Assembly (NCBI GenBank): GCA_033807695.1
Contig: CM066309.1
Span: 682,001-746,000, forward strand
Source: Daedaleopsis sinensis
Lineage: Eukaryota > Basidiomycota > Agaricomycetes > Polyporales > Polyporaceae
Length of the DNA stretch: 64,000 nt
Reading direction: 5' to 3'
Shown: positions 43,501 to 55,101 of the stretch, one piece after another
How positions within the stretch are numbered: position 1 is the stretch's first letter
How the letters are laid out: the number at the start of each line of letters is the position of its first letter
Notes under the pieces: model-generated
What the model was told of the DNA's origin: nothing
Databases searched by the model: none
Seen by the model: the letters and a program-made list of their open reading frames with translations, nothing else
Translations under genes and position numbers: made by a program

Positions 43501-45780
43501 TAGTGCATGGAATGGAGCCCTCACGACATAGCTAATGAGTCTACGAGTGTCGTGGCGTGCATGCTGCTCGTGCATTTGGACAAGGACGTGCCGGGTGCGT
43601 GCATAGACCCGAGGAGCCCCGGATCCTCAGCGCGATACACAATCCGGACACTGGGAGCCGGAGAGATCTGTGCGCATGCGGAGAGCGGACGTCAGCGGCG
43701 TGCTCAATGCACGATGTCGCAGATGCACGACTCGCCTCGGTCGGGTGCCCTAGTAACCCACTTCGGCTCTCTGGCCATTGCACTCCCCTCCCTTGGACCC
43801 TTCCTTGGACCCCGAAGCCATGCAGTGCCCGACGGGCAACGGGCGTGTGAATGCAATTGACGGAGTGATGGAGTTGACGGGATTGGAACACCTGCAGTTG
43901 GCGGACCGCTTGTGTTTATGCCTGTCGTGGACGTTCGGCGGAATAGTACTCAGTTTCTAGTCCGAATGTGGAGACGGTCTGCCAGCGAGGAATACTGCGA
44001 GCCCCGCGGGCCTCCGTGTCGTACGGTCCGGAGGTCTGGATGCGTGTGGGCGAGCGGGATAAGGAGAGTAAGCAACGATTGATGAGGGTATACAGGTCGC
44101 TGCTGTTGCCAACTTACCCGGCACTTTGAGATCTAGCGAGTATCTTCGTAAGGGAAGAGCGCGGCGTGAGCACGTTGAAGGGAGGAGAGACAGTCAGACA
44201 CGAGGCTTCGATGACAGCGGAACCGCTCTGATCGTTGAGACGTTGAGATGGTGAACGGCAGGGAATGTGTACAAAGTTGGTGGCAGTACTTACTCGGTAC
44301 TTCACGTGTCAGACCCGGTCCAGGCGGTGCGGTTCCATTCGTGGGGATGCCAAGCGATACTGGTAGCAGATATCGATGCCCGCTGCTCGTCGACCGCTGC
44401 CAGCCAATATAGCTGGCACGGGCGATTCAGGGGCACGCCCGCGTGTTTCCTGCTGTTACCGGAGGGAAGCGGCGGCGATCAGGAGGAGAAAGCGCACTGT
44501 GGCCCGATGCTGCGCTCGGGGCTTGAGGATGTGGCCGAGAACCCTCCTGCGGCCGCGGGGCATTTACTCGAGCGCGAGCGTGGATGTGAAGGCCTTCGGC
44601 TTCGCTGGCTCGGACGCTGTGGCTGCCTAGTGCCAACACCTGGAATGTCGCGGTTCAGACTGCGGATGATTTGTATTTAGGATTGAGTTTCGAGGAAGGC
44701 ATAAGTGTGAACGGGGCGGGGCAAAAAATCGCAGACGTGGAGGCGATCGGCCATGATTGGGAGACGGGGTTGCGAGGCGATGTGTGCGGCGTGCGTCCGC
44801 GGGAGGTTGGGAGGCTGGGAGAGAAGCACATCATCAGACTGTCTGTTATCTCGAGGTTCTCAATTCCGGAGCAGGTGGCCGATGCCCGGTGCCCCGATGA
44901 ATGGCACCGAGTGCAGGAGCCGGAACCAGACGTGGGGGAGGAGGGGTCTCCTGTGCTGCTAGCTTGTGGAAGAGAGGGGAGAGCTCGCTGCGCGGTGGTG
45001 CGCAGAAGGAAGAGCGACACCTCTCGGAGTGCATAGGGCCCACACGGACGTGCACATGTACGTCTTCCGAGTCCATTGTGTGGCACCAATTCTGCATCAA
45101 GACGAGTATACGCACCCTTTGTACCACACAGAAAGAGTGGTCGGGTCGGATGCTGAGTACACTGACGGATTGTGCCAATTAGGAGCCATGAGTGACGGTA
45201 GTTTCATGCTGCACGCGAGCAGGATGCGCGAGGCGCGAGGATTTTCCAACTTGGCGTGCATGCGGGAGAATTTGAGCTCGTGAGACACGCTCGGTGTGGT
45301 TCACATCCGTTGAACGAGGCTGACTCCCGGAGGTAATGGGCATGGTGTAGTGGCCGGTCGCTAGTAAGAGGCGTGTAAGCTTGCCATTAGAGCATTCGAT
45401 ACTCACCGGGTACGTGGCACAGGAGCCAGTGAAGTGAAATTGAGCCTGGGGCGTCATCGCTTCAGCAGCAAATAGATGCAATCACAATGCAATCGTCGAA
45501 TGTACTACTACTAGGAGTCAGAGAGTAGGTTCAGTCTCGAGTCGGTAAAGAAGTGTACCGGAGCACCTACCGAGACACCACAGCAGCATTGTGGTCGCCA
45601 GTGGTGGATCATACGTGTCGTTGCACGCCTCTGAATACGACGGCTGCTGCCAGTGGCCCTTGAGTAGCCTTGACTGAAGTTTTGATGTCGACCTTGAGAC
45701 TCGTTGAGAGCCCCCGGGGCGCCCACAACCGTCACAGCGCAGCCGTGAGTTTATGAGTTGAAATTATTTTTATGAGCCGC
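43501..45780. repeat. Block h, full copy 2
   Basis: Homologous to 30200-32290 and 49740-52250. Minus-strand pieces: RFLLLIAAASLR (about 44490-44460), ESPVPAILAGS, NPVSQSWPIASTSAIF (44770-44720). Stops separate them. A 43570-43860 plus-strand frame (GCVHRPEEPRILSAI) overlaps the minus-strand relic and recurs at 30320. No intact gene. Confidence 0.45.
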
Positions 45781-45849
45781 TTGACTTGAGAACTTTGAGC
45801 ATGATTCGAGTCGCAGTACTAAATCCGCGCGAGGTTGGAAACGCGCAGG

Positions 45850-46360
45850 ACGGCCGAGATGGTCACTCCAACGGGGCGCTCAATGTACCCCGTGGGAGAC
45901 TCGGAGTCGCGCCCGCCCCCGCCGCGGTCGACGACGCGCTCCTCCTCCCGCCCCTCGACGTCCTCGCCCCCCTCGCGACCAACGTTGCTGTCCACTTCGA
46001 GCGTGCCCTCACATTCTGCGGCAAGGTCAGTCCCCCCGGGTCCTCTCCTCCCGTTCAAATGTTCAAGACGTGCCCCCTCCCTCTCTCTATCTCGTCCCAC
46101 GCTCCCCGCACATCCCGTTCATTCTCTTCTCTTCTCCCACATCTCATCCAAGCCCGGGCTTCTCGCCGTCGCGCGCGTGCGCATACACTATGTAATTGCC
46201 CCCGAGCGAGACCTCGCATGTTGACCCGCTCTTCCTCCCCCGTGCACTCCCCCGCACGTGCAGATGATGATGTGCGCCGTCGCTCTCGCCGAGGCGATTG
46301 TCACATTCGACCGAGCCCTCCTGAACCCCTACATTCGCCCGCTCGCTACCCGCCTCCTCC

Positions 46361-46393
<33 letters not shown>

Positions 46394-47460
46394 CCTGTCC
46401 ACTGCCACCACTGCCACCAACAGCACCAACGACAACACTAGCACTCACGAGCTACACAGTCGTGTACGGGTTCCTCGCCATGATCGCGGCAGGGCTGCGC
46501 TGCTCCGCCCGGGGGCAGATGAGGAGAAGGGCATCGGACTTGTCACTTTGGCCTCGGCACGCACGGAATTATGACGCTGCACGGTGGTCAGCGGACACCA
46601 TGCAAGTACATGCAACATACGACCCCGCGTTCCACCAGCGCTGAGATCTAGGTATGTGCATGAGGTATGTCGTATTCGCTTGAGGGGGATACCCTGAGGT
46701 TGGGGATGCCTCGGACTGGGTGCAATGTGAAGCAGTCTGCATCGTTTTCTCCCACGTCGGCGTCGACGTTGGTGTATATACTGCAAGTGTGGATGCTTTA
46801 GGACGGCGTGACGTGCCGAACAGGGGAAGTACTAGGGCTCCCGGAGACAGCGGACGATGTCCCCATTGAAGTACTCGGTCAGTACGACATGAAGGAACAG
46901 CCGCGTGCAGATGTTGCATGCCCAGGTAGCAGACCTCCTCAGCGCGACCGGGATGGCAGCCACTGCTCTTCTTCGAAGGTCTTAATCATGAGTAGCCAGA
47001 TGTCTTATTGACGTGAGTACATATATCTTGTTATCCGTAATTGCCTACGCTCATCGCCCGGTCTCCAGGATACTGCTCAATCTCCGTCGGGGGCCGTCTC
47101 CAGATACTAAACTACTTATTGCAGACTACGTCCTCGTTCACGCGTGCGTAGACGACGAATATATCTCCTTAAGAGGCGATCATCTTCCGACACGAGTCGG
47201 TGAGCTTGCGCCTCGCGAATTGCCTGTCCTCGCGCTGACGGTGCGCTTTCAGAGCGTTCGCCCTCCGAATGTGCGCGACCTTACGTCTTCTGACCACGGC
47301 TACCGCCGCCGACGCTAGGACTCGCACCTCAGGTTCGTTCGTGTGTCGATTCACAGCGAGCCTGCAACCGTCGTCTGACCCCTCTCTCACTCCCCCGTTC
47401 TCCCAGACCAGGACGCAAACGGCCGCAGCCGCTCGGGCTCTCTTCTCAGCGAGCCGGTGA
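45850..47460 (+). pseudogene. Family M relic, copy 4
   Basis: The first exon (VDDALLLPPLDVLAPLATNV) lacks the middle part and passes directly to ALTFCGK. The second exon opens with MMMCAVALAEAIVTFDRALL and YIRPLATRLLP, then a (CTCCTG)n tract in place of the Leu helix and YGFLAMIAAGLRCSARG. Further pieces are TGEVLGLPETADDVP (46830) and an exon after a CTCCAG acceptor with LLNLRRGPSPDTKLLIADYV (47070-47130) and LPVLALTVRFQSVRPPNVRD. The 3' end near 47460 is replaced by sequence related to 61236-61400 and 7050-7190. Truncated membrane-protein relic. Confidence 0.5.
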
Positions 47461-47702
47461 GGCGATGGACAACGCACGATTAACGCAGAGTGCACGGGGA
47501 GCCCATGGCCAGACTCGGCACAGTCGAGAATCTCGAAATCGGACGGCCCTCGCGACTCCGACTTCGAGTGCTAGTGCTTGGTCTGCCGGAGAACGCGAGG
47601 GGGATGTGAGTGAGTAGCTCAAGCTCCGCAATTCGGTGGGGATCAAGAGGTCGAATTGGAGTGCTCAGATGCACAGAGTCAGGTACGTACCGTCCGTACT
47701 AC

Positions 47703-48515
47703 ATGAAGGTAGAGGACATCGGGATAAAGGTTGAGTGCGGCGCTGGGGATGCTGCATGGCTAGTGCCGGGCGTGCGCATCCTGCACTAGGCATCTGCTCC
47801 TCCACTGACGAAGCAATTACAGTACATCGACGCTCCGCCTTCGCCCTTCGCCCTCTTCTCCAAGCCTTCTTCTGCTCTCTCGGCCGGCGTGCAGAACCGC
47901 TGTCGTTGTCGCCGGTGCTCTACACAGCGGGATACGTACGGCTACTTGTACGACTCTGTTTGCTCTGCACATTGCTGACCGGCCGATCTATTTCGAACAG
48001 CGACCGGCGTGCGTGCCTCACCATGCGCGGGGCGAGGACTTCGTCTCAGGTGAGTCTGATCTCGCGATCCCAACCTCCAAGCTGGGTTCTGGCTGACACC
48101 AGACACTCGCAGGAGGTCGTGATCACTGTGCCGCCCGACTCGTCTCTTGGCTCGGACAGGTACGCACAACTCGCGGTCCGCCTTTCCGCACGTGTCATGC
48201 TGACCTCCGAGTTCTCCGCTTGTCTGCAGGCTCGACACTCGGTGCCGCACGCGACTTGCGTTGCCTCGAGCGTACTGGCCGGTACATCGCCTTAAGAGTA
48301 CGTCGCTCTCGTGTTATGCGCTTGATTCATTGCCCCGGATGCTGACATTCTGCCCTTCAGATCTGCGTGTGCGGTCCCGGACGGCAGCACGCCGGCAACG
48401 AGCTCAACTACTGAGCGTCACGGATCAGGTCGTCGACATCCATCTGCTACCAGCTCAGGTCTGCGATGCTGACGTTGCTGTCTATCTCGGACGGCTGCCA
48501 GTGCCGGCGTGCTAG
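47703..48515 (+). CDS. Unknown basic protein with a CRCRRC motif
   Basis: A gene model with four clean introns: exons to 47947, 48001-48049, 48113-48159, 48230-48297 and 48361-48515. Each intron has a GT start, a CTGAC-like branch site and a CAG end, and all phases agree. The product reads ...TKQLQYIDAPPSPFALFSKP, NRCRCRRCSTQRDTYG, EVVITVPPDSSLGSDRLDTR, LALPRAYWPVHRLK, RVRSRTAARRQRAQLLSVTD, QVVDIHLLPAQVCDADVAVY, stop at 48513. The 5' end is less sure. In frame there is a TAG at 47787-47789, but a 60-nt intron (47730-47789, GTTGAG...CTAG) would remove it and join MKVEDIGIK to the rest, giving 167 residues. The N-terminal half is shared with 61559-61780. The function is not recognised. The paired cysteines might bind metal. 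Confidence 0.5.
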
Positions 48516-49630
48516 GACAGTCGAGATCGATCTCGCTGCGTACGCCCCAGTCAACATCGACGGCCGGCTCGGGGATCGTGAGTATCTCCCGCCATGTCCG
48601 AGTCCACTCAACGCCGGCTGATGACCGCTTTCTCGTCTGTGTAGGACTATGCATGCACAGTGCAGTGCGGCACCGCGCCCTCTCTCTCGTCTCGAGACTC
48701 GATTGCGTCTCCGAGTCGATCCCAGCGCGGCGCGCACAATGTCAGCACCTCCGCCTCCCTCCATCGATCCTGTCCGGGTCGATTCGCACAAACCAATCCC
48801 ACTCAAACGGCTGCTTTCCAATCGCACTCGACTCGCTCAACACTCCCGGCAGCAGAAGACTAGTATATAGTATTGCACCCTAAATATGTACTTCACATTG
48901 TAAGACACCAGAACCCCCCGTCCGCGCCCCCTCTGACCTACGTGTTCCGCGACAGCGCCACCAGTAGACACACACTGTCCCCGCACGTTCGCCTGTCCGT
49001 CTCGCCGTTCGAGAATTTAAAGGCTGCTCCGGCCGTCTCGCACATGTTGGGGCAGCCCTGCCTGTCGCTGCGAGATCAGGAGCTCCGGACCCCGGCACTC
49101 GAGAGCCCGACTCGACTCATGAGCCGTGCTACGTGCTGAGCACTGTCGCGACTCACCATGGGGACTAGGTAGAACTACAGTACGTACCGCGCCGCACGCA
49201 CCCGCTATCCCGCTATCCCTCCCGCTGACTTGCTATTCCCCAGCTACTCCTCCCACCGGCCGTATCCATCTCACTACTCGCGCATGCGAGCATGTCCGTC
49301 CGGCGCACGTCCCGGCGTCGTTGTGCGTCGCTGCGAGGTGCTTCTGGATGCCCGAGACCGCCCGGGAGCTGGCTACTGGAGATTCGGACGTCCGCGACGC
49401 CGCAACGTTCGAGCACGGCTGGCGGCGTGCTCGAGACCGTCGCGGCTCCGAGGCGGAGGCGAGCCCTCGCGGGCGTCGGGCTTGCTGGGACTGTCTGTGT
49501 ACGACTCGGAGCGGCGGTGCCGCTCTCTTGCAGCGTCGGGTTGCGACTTCCGACACGGTGACGTCGTGCGGCGGCGGGCCACCCGGGACTGGTTGGACTT
49601 TGGGCGTACGACGACATCCTAGAGACAGTT
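48516..49630 (+). other. Possible continuation or second gene, unresolved
   Basis: Contains a good intron (48558-48629, GTGAGT...CTGATGAC...TGTGTAG). On its left is a frame reading VEIDLAAYAPVNIDGRLGD. On its right is a frame with ATG at about 48739 reading MSAPPPPSIDPVRVDSHKPI and ending at 48870. If the stretch 48457-48518 were spliced out, the upstream gene could extend here. From 49230 to 49622 an open plus-strand frame ends HGDVVRRRATRDWLDFGR, without start or splice support. Nothing else was seen between 48880 and 49140. Confidence 0.35.
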
Positions 49631-52250
49631 GCTATGCGATTGTATCTAATAGTGACACGGAAGAGACGGACTCACCAGGAAGATGCTTGTCGACGGTCGA
49701 TGGCCATCGGCCAAGGATAGCGCAGTGAACATCAACGAATGCGCGGATATTGCTCTCGGCTATTGAAGCGGACGTACTGCGGTCGCGACACCGAGGCCTT
49801 AATGTTCGATGTACGTGTATCCATATTCGTAACGAATACAATACAGCTCCTGCCGAGCACGCAGCGCTGGGCCGTGGTAGATCAGGGACGTTGGATGCGC
49901 CCAGCCCAGTGCGTTGACGTCAGACTCGGACTCGTGCGAGGGCCGACGTGGGTGACAGAGGTCAAATTTGAGCTGGCGGCGGGCGAGTGATGGCGTCAGA
50001 TGCTCTGCGACCGGTGATGCACAATGCATGATGTTCTCGGAGTCGGAGTGGCGATAGGCTGCGATGACGGGCAGGGAAGCTCGAACCACCGGGCATTGGA
50101 CGAAGACGTGCGGTGTGCGTGCATGGGCCCCAGGAGCGTGTGGGGTCATCCGCACGCGCCACGCGCAATATGCATTTCGGGCACTGGGAGTCGGACAGAT
50201 TAGCGATACTGCTCAATTCACGATGCCAGAGATGCACGACTCGCCTCGGGTGCCCTAGCAGCACACTTGAGCTCTCTGGGCATTGCGCTCCCATCCCTTG
50301 GACCCCGAAGACTTGTGGTGTGTGCGAGCGCAAGTGCAAGTGATGCAGTTGATGGAACGAAAGGACTGCAGCTGGGGGGTCCCTTTGCGTTTACGGGGTA
50401 TCGGCCTGCCTTCGATGTTCGGTGGAAGCAGTAGTTTACACTCGGTCCGTCCGAATGCGGGGCCGGTCTGCCACCGAATACTGCAGCGTCATGGTGCGAG
50501 CTCCGCGGGCCTCCGCGTCGTAGTATGTGGTGAATGTCTGCAGCTGAATGCGTGCCTGCGAATGGCGGAAGGAGAGCGAGCAATGATTGATCAGGGTATG
50601 CCGGTCGCTGCTGTGGCCAATTTACTCGGCCATTGGGACGAAGTGCCGCGAGTGGTCGCAGTCGCACCGATGAACGCCGCTGTGCTTTCTTGATATCTGG
50701 TGAGTGTCATCGGGAGGGACGAGCGCGAAGTGAGCACCTTCACGGACGAAGATACAGGGGCATCGTCGACCGCGGGACTGCTCTGAACGATGAGAACGTT
50801 GAGACGTTCCATTTAGCGCGTAGACATGTGCACCAGGCTTGCAGTACTTACTGAGTACTGCACGCCCCAGTCTCGGTCCAGGCAGTGCGGCTCCATTCGT
50901 CGGGCCGCGAAGCGATTGTGGTAGCAGATATCGATGCCCGCAGCCTCGTCGACCACTGCCAGCTGATACGGATAGCGCAGAAGATCCAGGGGTGCCCCCA
51001 CGTGTTTACTGCTGTTATCTGAGGGAAGCGGTAGCGATCAGGAGAAGAAATATCTCTGCCTGGTGCGGGGCTCGGGGCTCGGGGCTCGGGGCTCGAATAT
51101 GTGACTGAGAACACCCCTGCTCGGACCGCGGAGGCATTTGATCGAGCGTGAGCGTGGATGTGAGGGCCTTCGGCTTCGCTAGCTCGCACACCGCCGCCGC
51201 TGCTAGTACTTGAAATGCGTTACGGTTCGGACTGCGGACAGGTTGAGTGTTGAGGAATGCACTGGTGACGACTGGTGACAGGGCGGAGAGAGGGAACTCA
51301 GACGTGGAGGCGATCAGCCGTGTTTGGGAGACGGGGTTCCGAGTCAACGTGCGCGGCGTGCGTTCGCGGGAGGCTGGGAGTCTGAGAGAGAAGTGCAGAG
51401 ATTCGAATCTCTCGCAAGTCGAAGCAGGTGCCAGGATCCCGGCACGAGCTGTAGCTAGACGTGGGGGAGAGAGAGGTGTCGTGTGCTGTCAGCATGTAGA
51501 GAAGTGGGGAGCTCGCTGCGCGGTGTGCAGAATGAAAAGCGACGCCCCTCGAAGGGCACAGGGCTCACTCAGACGTGCGCATGTACGTCTCCTAGGTCTG
51601 CGTGGCACCAATGTTGTATTGTATCAGGGATGAACGTACGCACCCTTCGCGCCACGCAGTGTGAGTAGTCGGGTCGGACGCAGTGACGTTGTCGTACTAT
51701 ACTAGTCAACGGCCTTGAAAGATGACAGTGGTTTCATGCTACATGCGAGCCGGATGCGCGAGGAGCGAAGTTTCCCCGACTTGGCGTGGACTTTGGGCTC
51801 GCGAGGCACGCAGAGCGGTCTGTACTTCCACCGAGGCTAAGGGGGAAACGGTGGGCAGGGTATACTTAATGGCCGGTCGCTAAGAAGCGTGTAAGTATAC
51901 GAGATTATTCGATACTCACCGTGTACTTGGCACTGGAAGCAGTCAAGTGGGATAGAGTCTGGCGCATCAGAAAGTACTCGTCGGATATCGATTGTGCTAT
52001 CAGAGAATAGTAGATGAGTAGTAGTTCGTTACAGTCTCTAGTCGGAAAAGAAGTGTACCGGAGGACCCACCGAGACACCACGACAGCATTGTGGTCGCAA
52101 GTGGTGTAGATCATAGATCGTAGGTATCAGTCCACGCATCCGAGTATGACGGCTGCTGCTAGTGGTGAAAGAAGCGGCGCGCAGCCGTATCCGAGTCGCA
52201 GGTATCATGAGCTGTTTGAATGATAACTTTGAGCATGTTCCGAACCACAG
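49631..52250. repeat. Block h, full copy 3
   Basis: Homologous to 30200-32290 and 43501-45780. Minus-strand pieces: KPKALTSTLTLDQMP (51165-51120), IFLLLIATASLR (51050-51015) and NPVSQTRLIASTSEF (51340-51295). The GGGGCTC expansion at 51067 and a 16-bp palindrome (51397-51412) are specific to this copy. 51860-52130 matches the ends of the other h copies. No intact gene. Confidence 0.45.
51067..51091 (+). repeat. GGGGCTC tandem repeat, potential G-quadruplex
   Basis: Four GGGG runs separated by CTC. The two homologous sites (about 31217 and 44513) have only one GGGG run. This fits the classical four-run, short-loop G-quadruplex pattern; no structural data. Confidence 0.7.
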
Positions 52251-52399
52251 TACTGAAATAGCGCGATGTCGGAAATCAGAGCCTCCGAGGTACGATGAGC
52301 GAGGTGAGTACGCGGGAGAAAATGAGAGGAGGACCTCGGAGGCGATGGGTGCGATGGCGATGACGTAACTCTATCCTGAACCCCCGTGGGAAAGATGTC

Positions 52400-54230
52400 T
52401 CCAGCTAGGGCCGGTTGGCCCGCGCCCGCCTCCCGCCCCTCGACTTCCTCCTCGCTCTCGCCGTCGCCGTCCACCACTCGCTCTCGCCCGCCGCCCTCGC
52501 CGCCCCCGCCGAAGAGCGTGACGCGCATAGACGACCGCTCTGTCTTCGAGCACACCATCCGCCAGTCACCTTGTGCAGCAAGGTCAGTCCCCTCCTTTCT
52601 CCCGCATTCTACAGCTCGGCCTTCTCGCGTCTTCTCAACCACCACGCGCGTCTCCCGTCTGCCCATACACCCTGCCATTGCCCCCGAACGAGACCTCATG
52701 TTCTGACCCGCTCTTCAGCTTCCTTCCCCGTCCCCGTACGCGCAAGTGATGACATGCGCTGTCGTGCTCACGCATGCGCTCGTCCCGCTCGACCTCGCCT
52801 CCCCGATTGTATACACTGGCCCGTCCGCTCGCGGCCCGCTTCCTTCCCTCGCAACAACACGTCCCTGGCGGTGCTCGCGCCAGGTGCTGGTCTGCGCCCA
52901 CGTGGCTCGCGCCGGGGCTGCGCTGCTATTCCCGGGGGAGATGAGGAGATGATTGGGAAGACCATGCACACGTACGTCGGACGTTAGCTTCGGCACGCAT
53001 GACTCTAGACTATGTGCAGCTGACATCATACAAATGCTTATAGTACGCACAAGGCCGGTCGGCGCAGGGGCTCGTAGCCTTGTGCGTACTATAAGCACGC
53101 TTCAGGTACGCGGTATGAGGCCTGATGCATGATGCCGGAGGTATGCTCTTGATCATGAGGATTTTACCCTGCGGTCGGGGACGCCCCGGACTGGATGGGA
53201 CACGGATCGGTTTGCATCGATATCAAAGTCTGTGCGTGTAACGCGAGTGTGGACGCGTGAGGACGGCTGGAAGAGCCAAACTGGGGAAGTACTAGTGTTC
53301 CCGGAGACAGCACTTGACGCGGTCGAGAGCGAGAACGGGCGCACTCCGCGCCTACGCGTGCGGTGGTGTCTGAACTGTCTGGCGGGGCGCAAGTATGTGC
53401 AGTCTAATCAATAGCTCGTGCCCTGCTCTGCGCGACGGGGATGGCAGCTACCACGCTTCTTTCTCAGGATCGTGATCGTGACTAGCCAGATTCGGACGCC
53501 TTCCGCGACGAAGTGAGTACATGTTTATCTTGCTATCCGTAAACGCTTACGCTCACCGTCCGGTCGGCAGGATACTGCTCAATAATCAATCTTCGTAGCG
53601 CTGCGTCTCCGGATAACAAGCTACTCATGGCAGACTACGTCCTCGATCACGCTTGCATGGACGACACCTAATATTTCTTCTCGACAGGGGACTATCTTTC
53701 GAGACGACTTGGCTCATTCGCACCTCACGCATCGGCCCTCCTATCGAACCTCGACAACGCGAACGCGAACGCCTTCTCACTCGACCTGACAGTGTGCCCC
53801 CTCCGAGGATGCACGACCAGATGTCGTACACGGCGCGGGCTCGCTGTTCTACTCCCTGACCGCAGCTCCGGTAGACGACCCGGACCGCGCGAGTGAACAT
53901 GCCTATGATACCACGGCTGCCGCCGCCGATGCCAGGGGCTCGCAACCCCCCGTTCTCCCAGACTACGACGCGAACGGCCGCAGCTGCTCGGGCTCCGTCA
54001 GCAGCGAGAGTATGCAGATGCCAGACAGCACGTTTGGGACGCAAGAGTCCCCTCCCTCCCGTCCGCCGAAGACTCCGCAGGTCCGACTGTCACGACTCAC
54101 GGTGTTTTACATGCATACTACGGCTGCAGACTCCTCTCTATCCGTGTCTGACTCTAGCTCTGGCTTGCATGCTTGTCGTCGATATTAAAACATTCGGTCG
54201 AGCGCAAGAGAGATGGCCGGTGAGTCCCCC
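52400..54230 (+). pseudogene. Family M relic, copy 5
   Basis: The first exon is shortened and frameshifted (PLDFLLALAVAVHHSLSP). The second exon begins MMTCAVVLTHALVPLDLASP and has lost most of the Leu-rich helix. Then comes the 21-bp inverted repeat (53035-53097). The next stretch is the best example of its segment: KSQTGEVLVFPETALDAVES and RVRWCLNCLAGRKYVQSNQ (53270-53413). Downstream, SALLSNLDNANANAFSLDLT (53735-53795) and the tail ALACMLVVDIKTFGRAQERW (54155-54215) remain, followed by a GTGAGT. Family unknown. Confidence 0.55.
53035..53097. repeat. Perfect 21-bp inverted repeat with 21-bp loop
   Basis: tgcttatagtacgcacaagg (53035-) and its exact reverse complement ending at 53097 flank 21 bases. 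Paralogues at about 12610, 38890 and 46600 lack the second arm, so it was formed in this copy only, for example by a template switch. Confidence 0.85.
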
Positions 54231-55030
54231 ACTCTTGGCCCTGTCGTGCATGTATCAGTAGTCGACGATATAATAGATCCTCGCTCACTATCGACGCACG
54301 GCGGTCAGCTCGTAGTTGGTCGGGGGCTTCATAACCTAGTACACGCCGCTCCGCTAAACTCGCATTCGTCACCGGGTTGCCGCTCAGTCGAGCGACGCAC
54401 GACGATGGCCTCCGAGTCTCGGCTGTTCGAGTATGAGTGGTGGTACACTGCCGTCCGCATGCGCGAACTTTTAGGATGCGTTGAAACATCGCGGCTGGAG
54501 GATATCGAGGAGTCGCATGTGTCGGTTTCCCGGACGTGCACACATACATACACAGCAAGACCCTCTGTGCTTTGACTTTCCACGCTGACCCGGATATGCA
54601 GGCGCTGCTGTGTTTCAGCAGCATGAGGAGGCTGAGCGAGTACTCAGAGAGCTTGGCAGGTTGGCTGGATTGCGGTCCTGGCTTCAGGCCCGGTATGACC
54701 GAGTGTTCGCATCTTGAAGTCGACGACCCCAGCCGAGAGGCCGCAGCGGTGGCCGCAGTAGTAGTAGCACGACAACACATCATATAAATAATATTTCACG
54801 ACCCCGTCTAGTAGGTATGGAGTGCGAGCGAGAATACAAATCAACAGGAACTGGAAGGAGAAAGGTAACAGGAAAACATTTGAGTCGAAAGCAACCACCA
54901 GATCATATAAATATGTCGACGCCTCCGTCTAGTAGGGTGTGGAGGTGTGACCGAGAATCAAGAGGAAATTCAAGAAGAACAAGAACAAGCAGACAACCGA
55001 GTCAGAACTAGCCCGGCCGGCGGACTCGAT
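54231..55030 (+). repeat. Block a, copy 4
   Basis: Plus-strand frame AVFQQHEEAERVLRELGRLA, then GLRSWLQARYDRVFAS and a stop (54605-54717), preceded by an ATATGCAG acceptor. Two TATAAATA motifs lie at 54783-54790 and 54906-54913. A 120-codon ORF (54213-54575) overlaps the upstream part, but other copies do not keep it. The amphipathic segment looks like a conserved C-terminal exon. Confidence 0.5.
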
Positions 55031-55101
55031 ACCATGTCACAAACAACCCGGCCCCCTCCTCCCACTACCCGCATCCTCGTCCGACAGCCTTGCCATCCAC
55101 A

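Noticed and set aside
51397..51412. 16-bp perfect palindrome agagattcgaatctct as a regulatory operator
   Set aside because: It occurs once, in a decayed block h copy with no adjacent gene; palindromes of this length can arise by chance in 64 kb of repetitive sequence.
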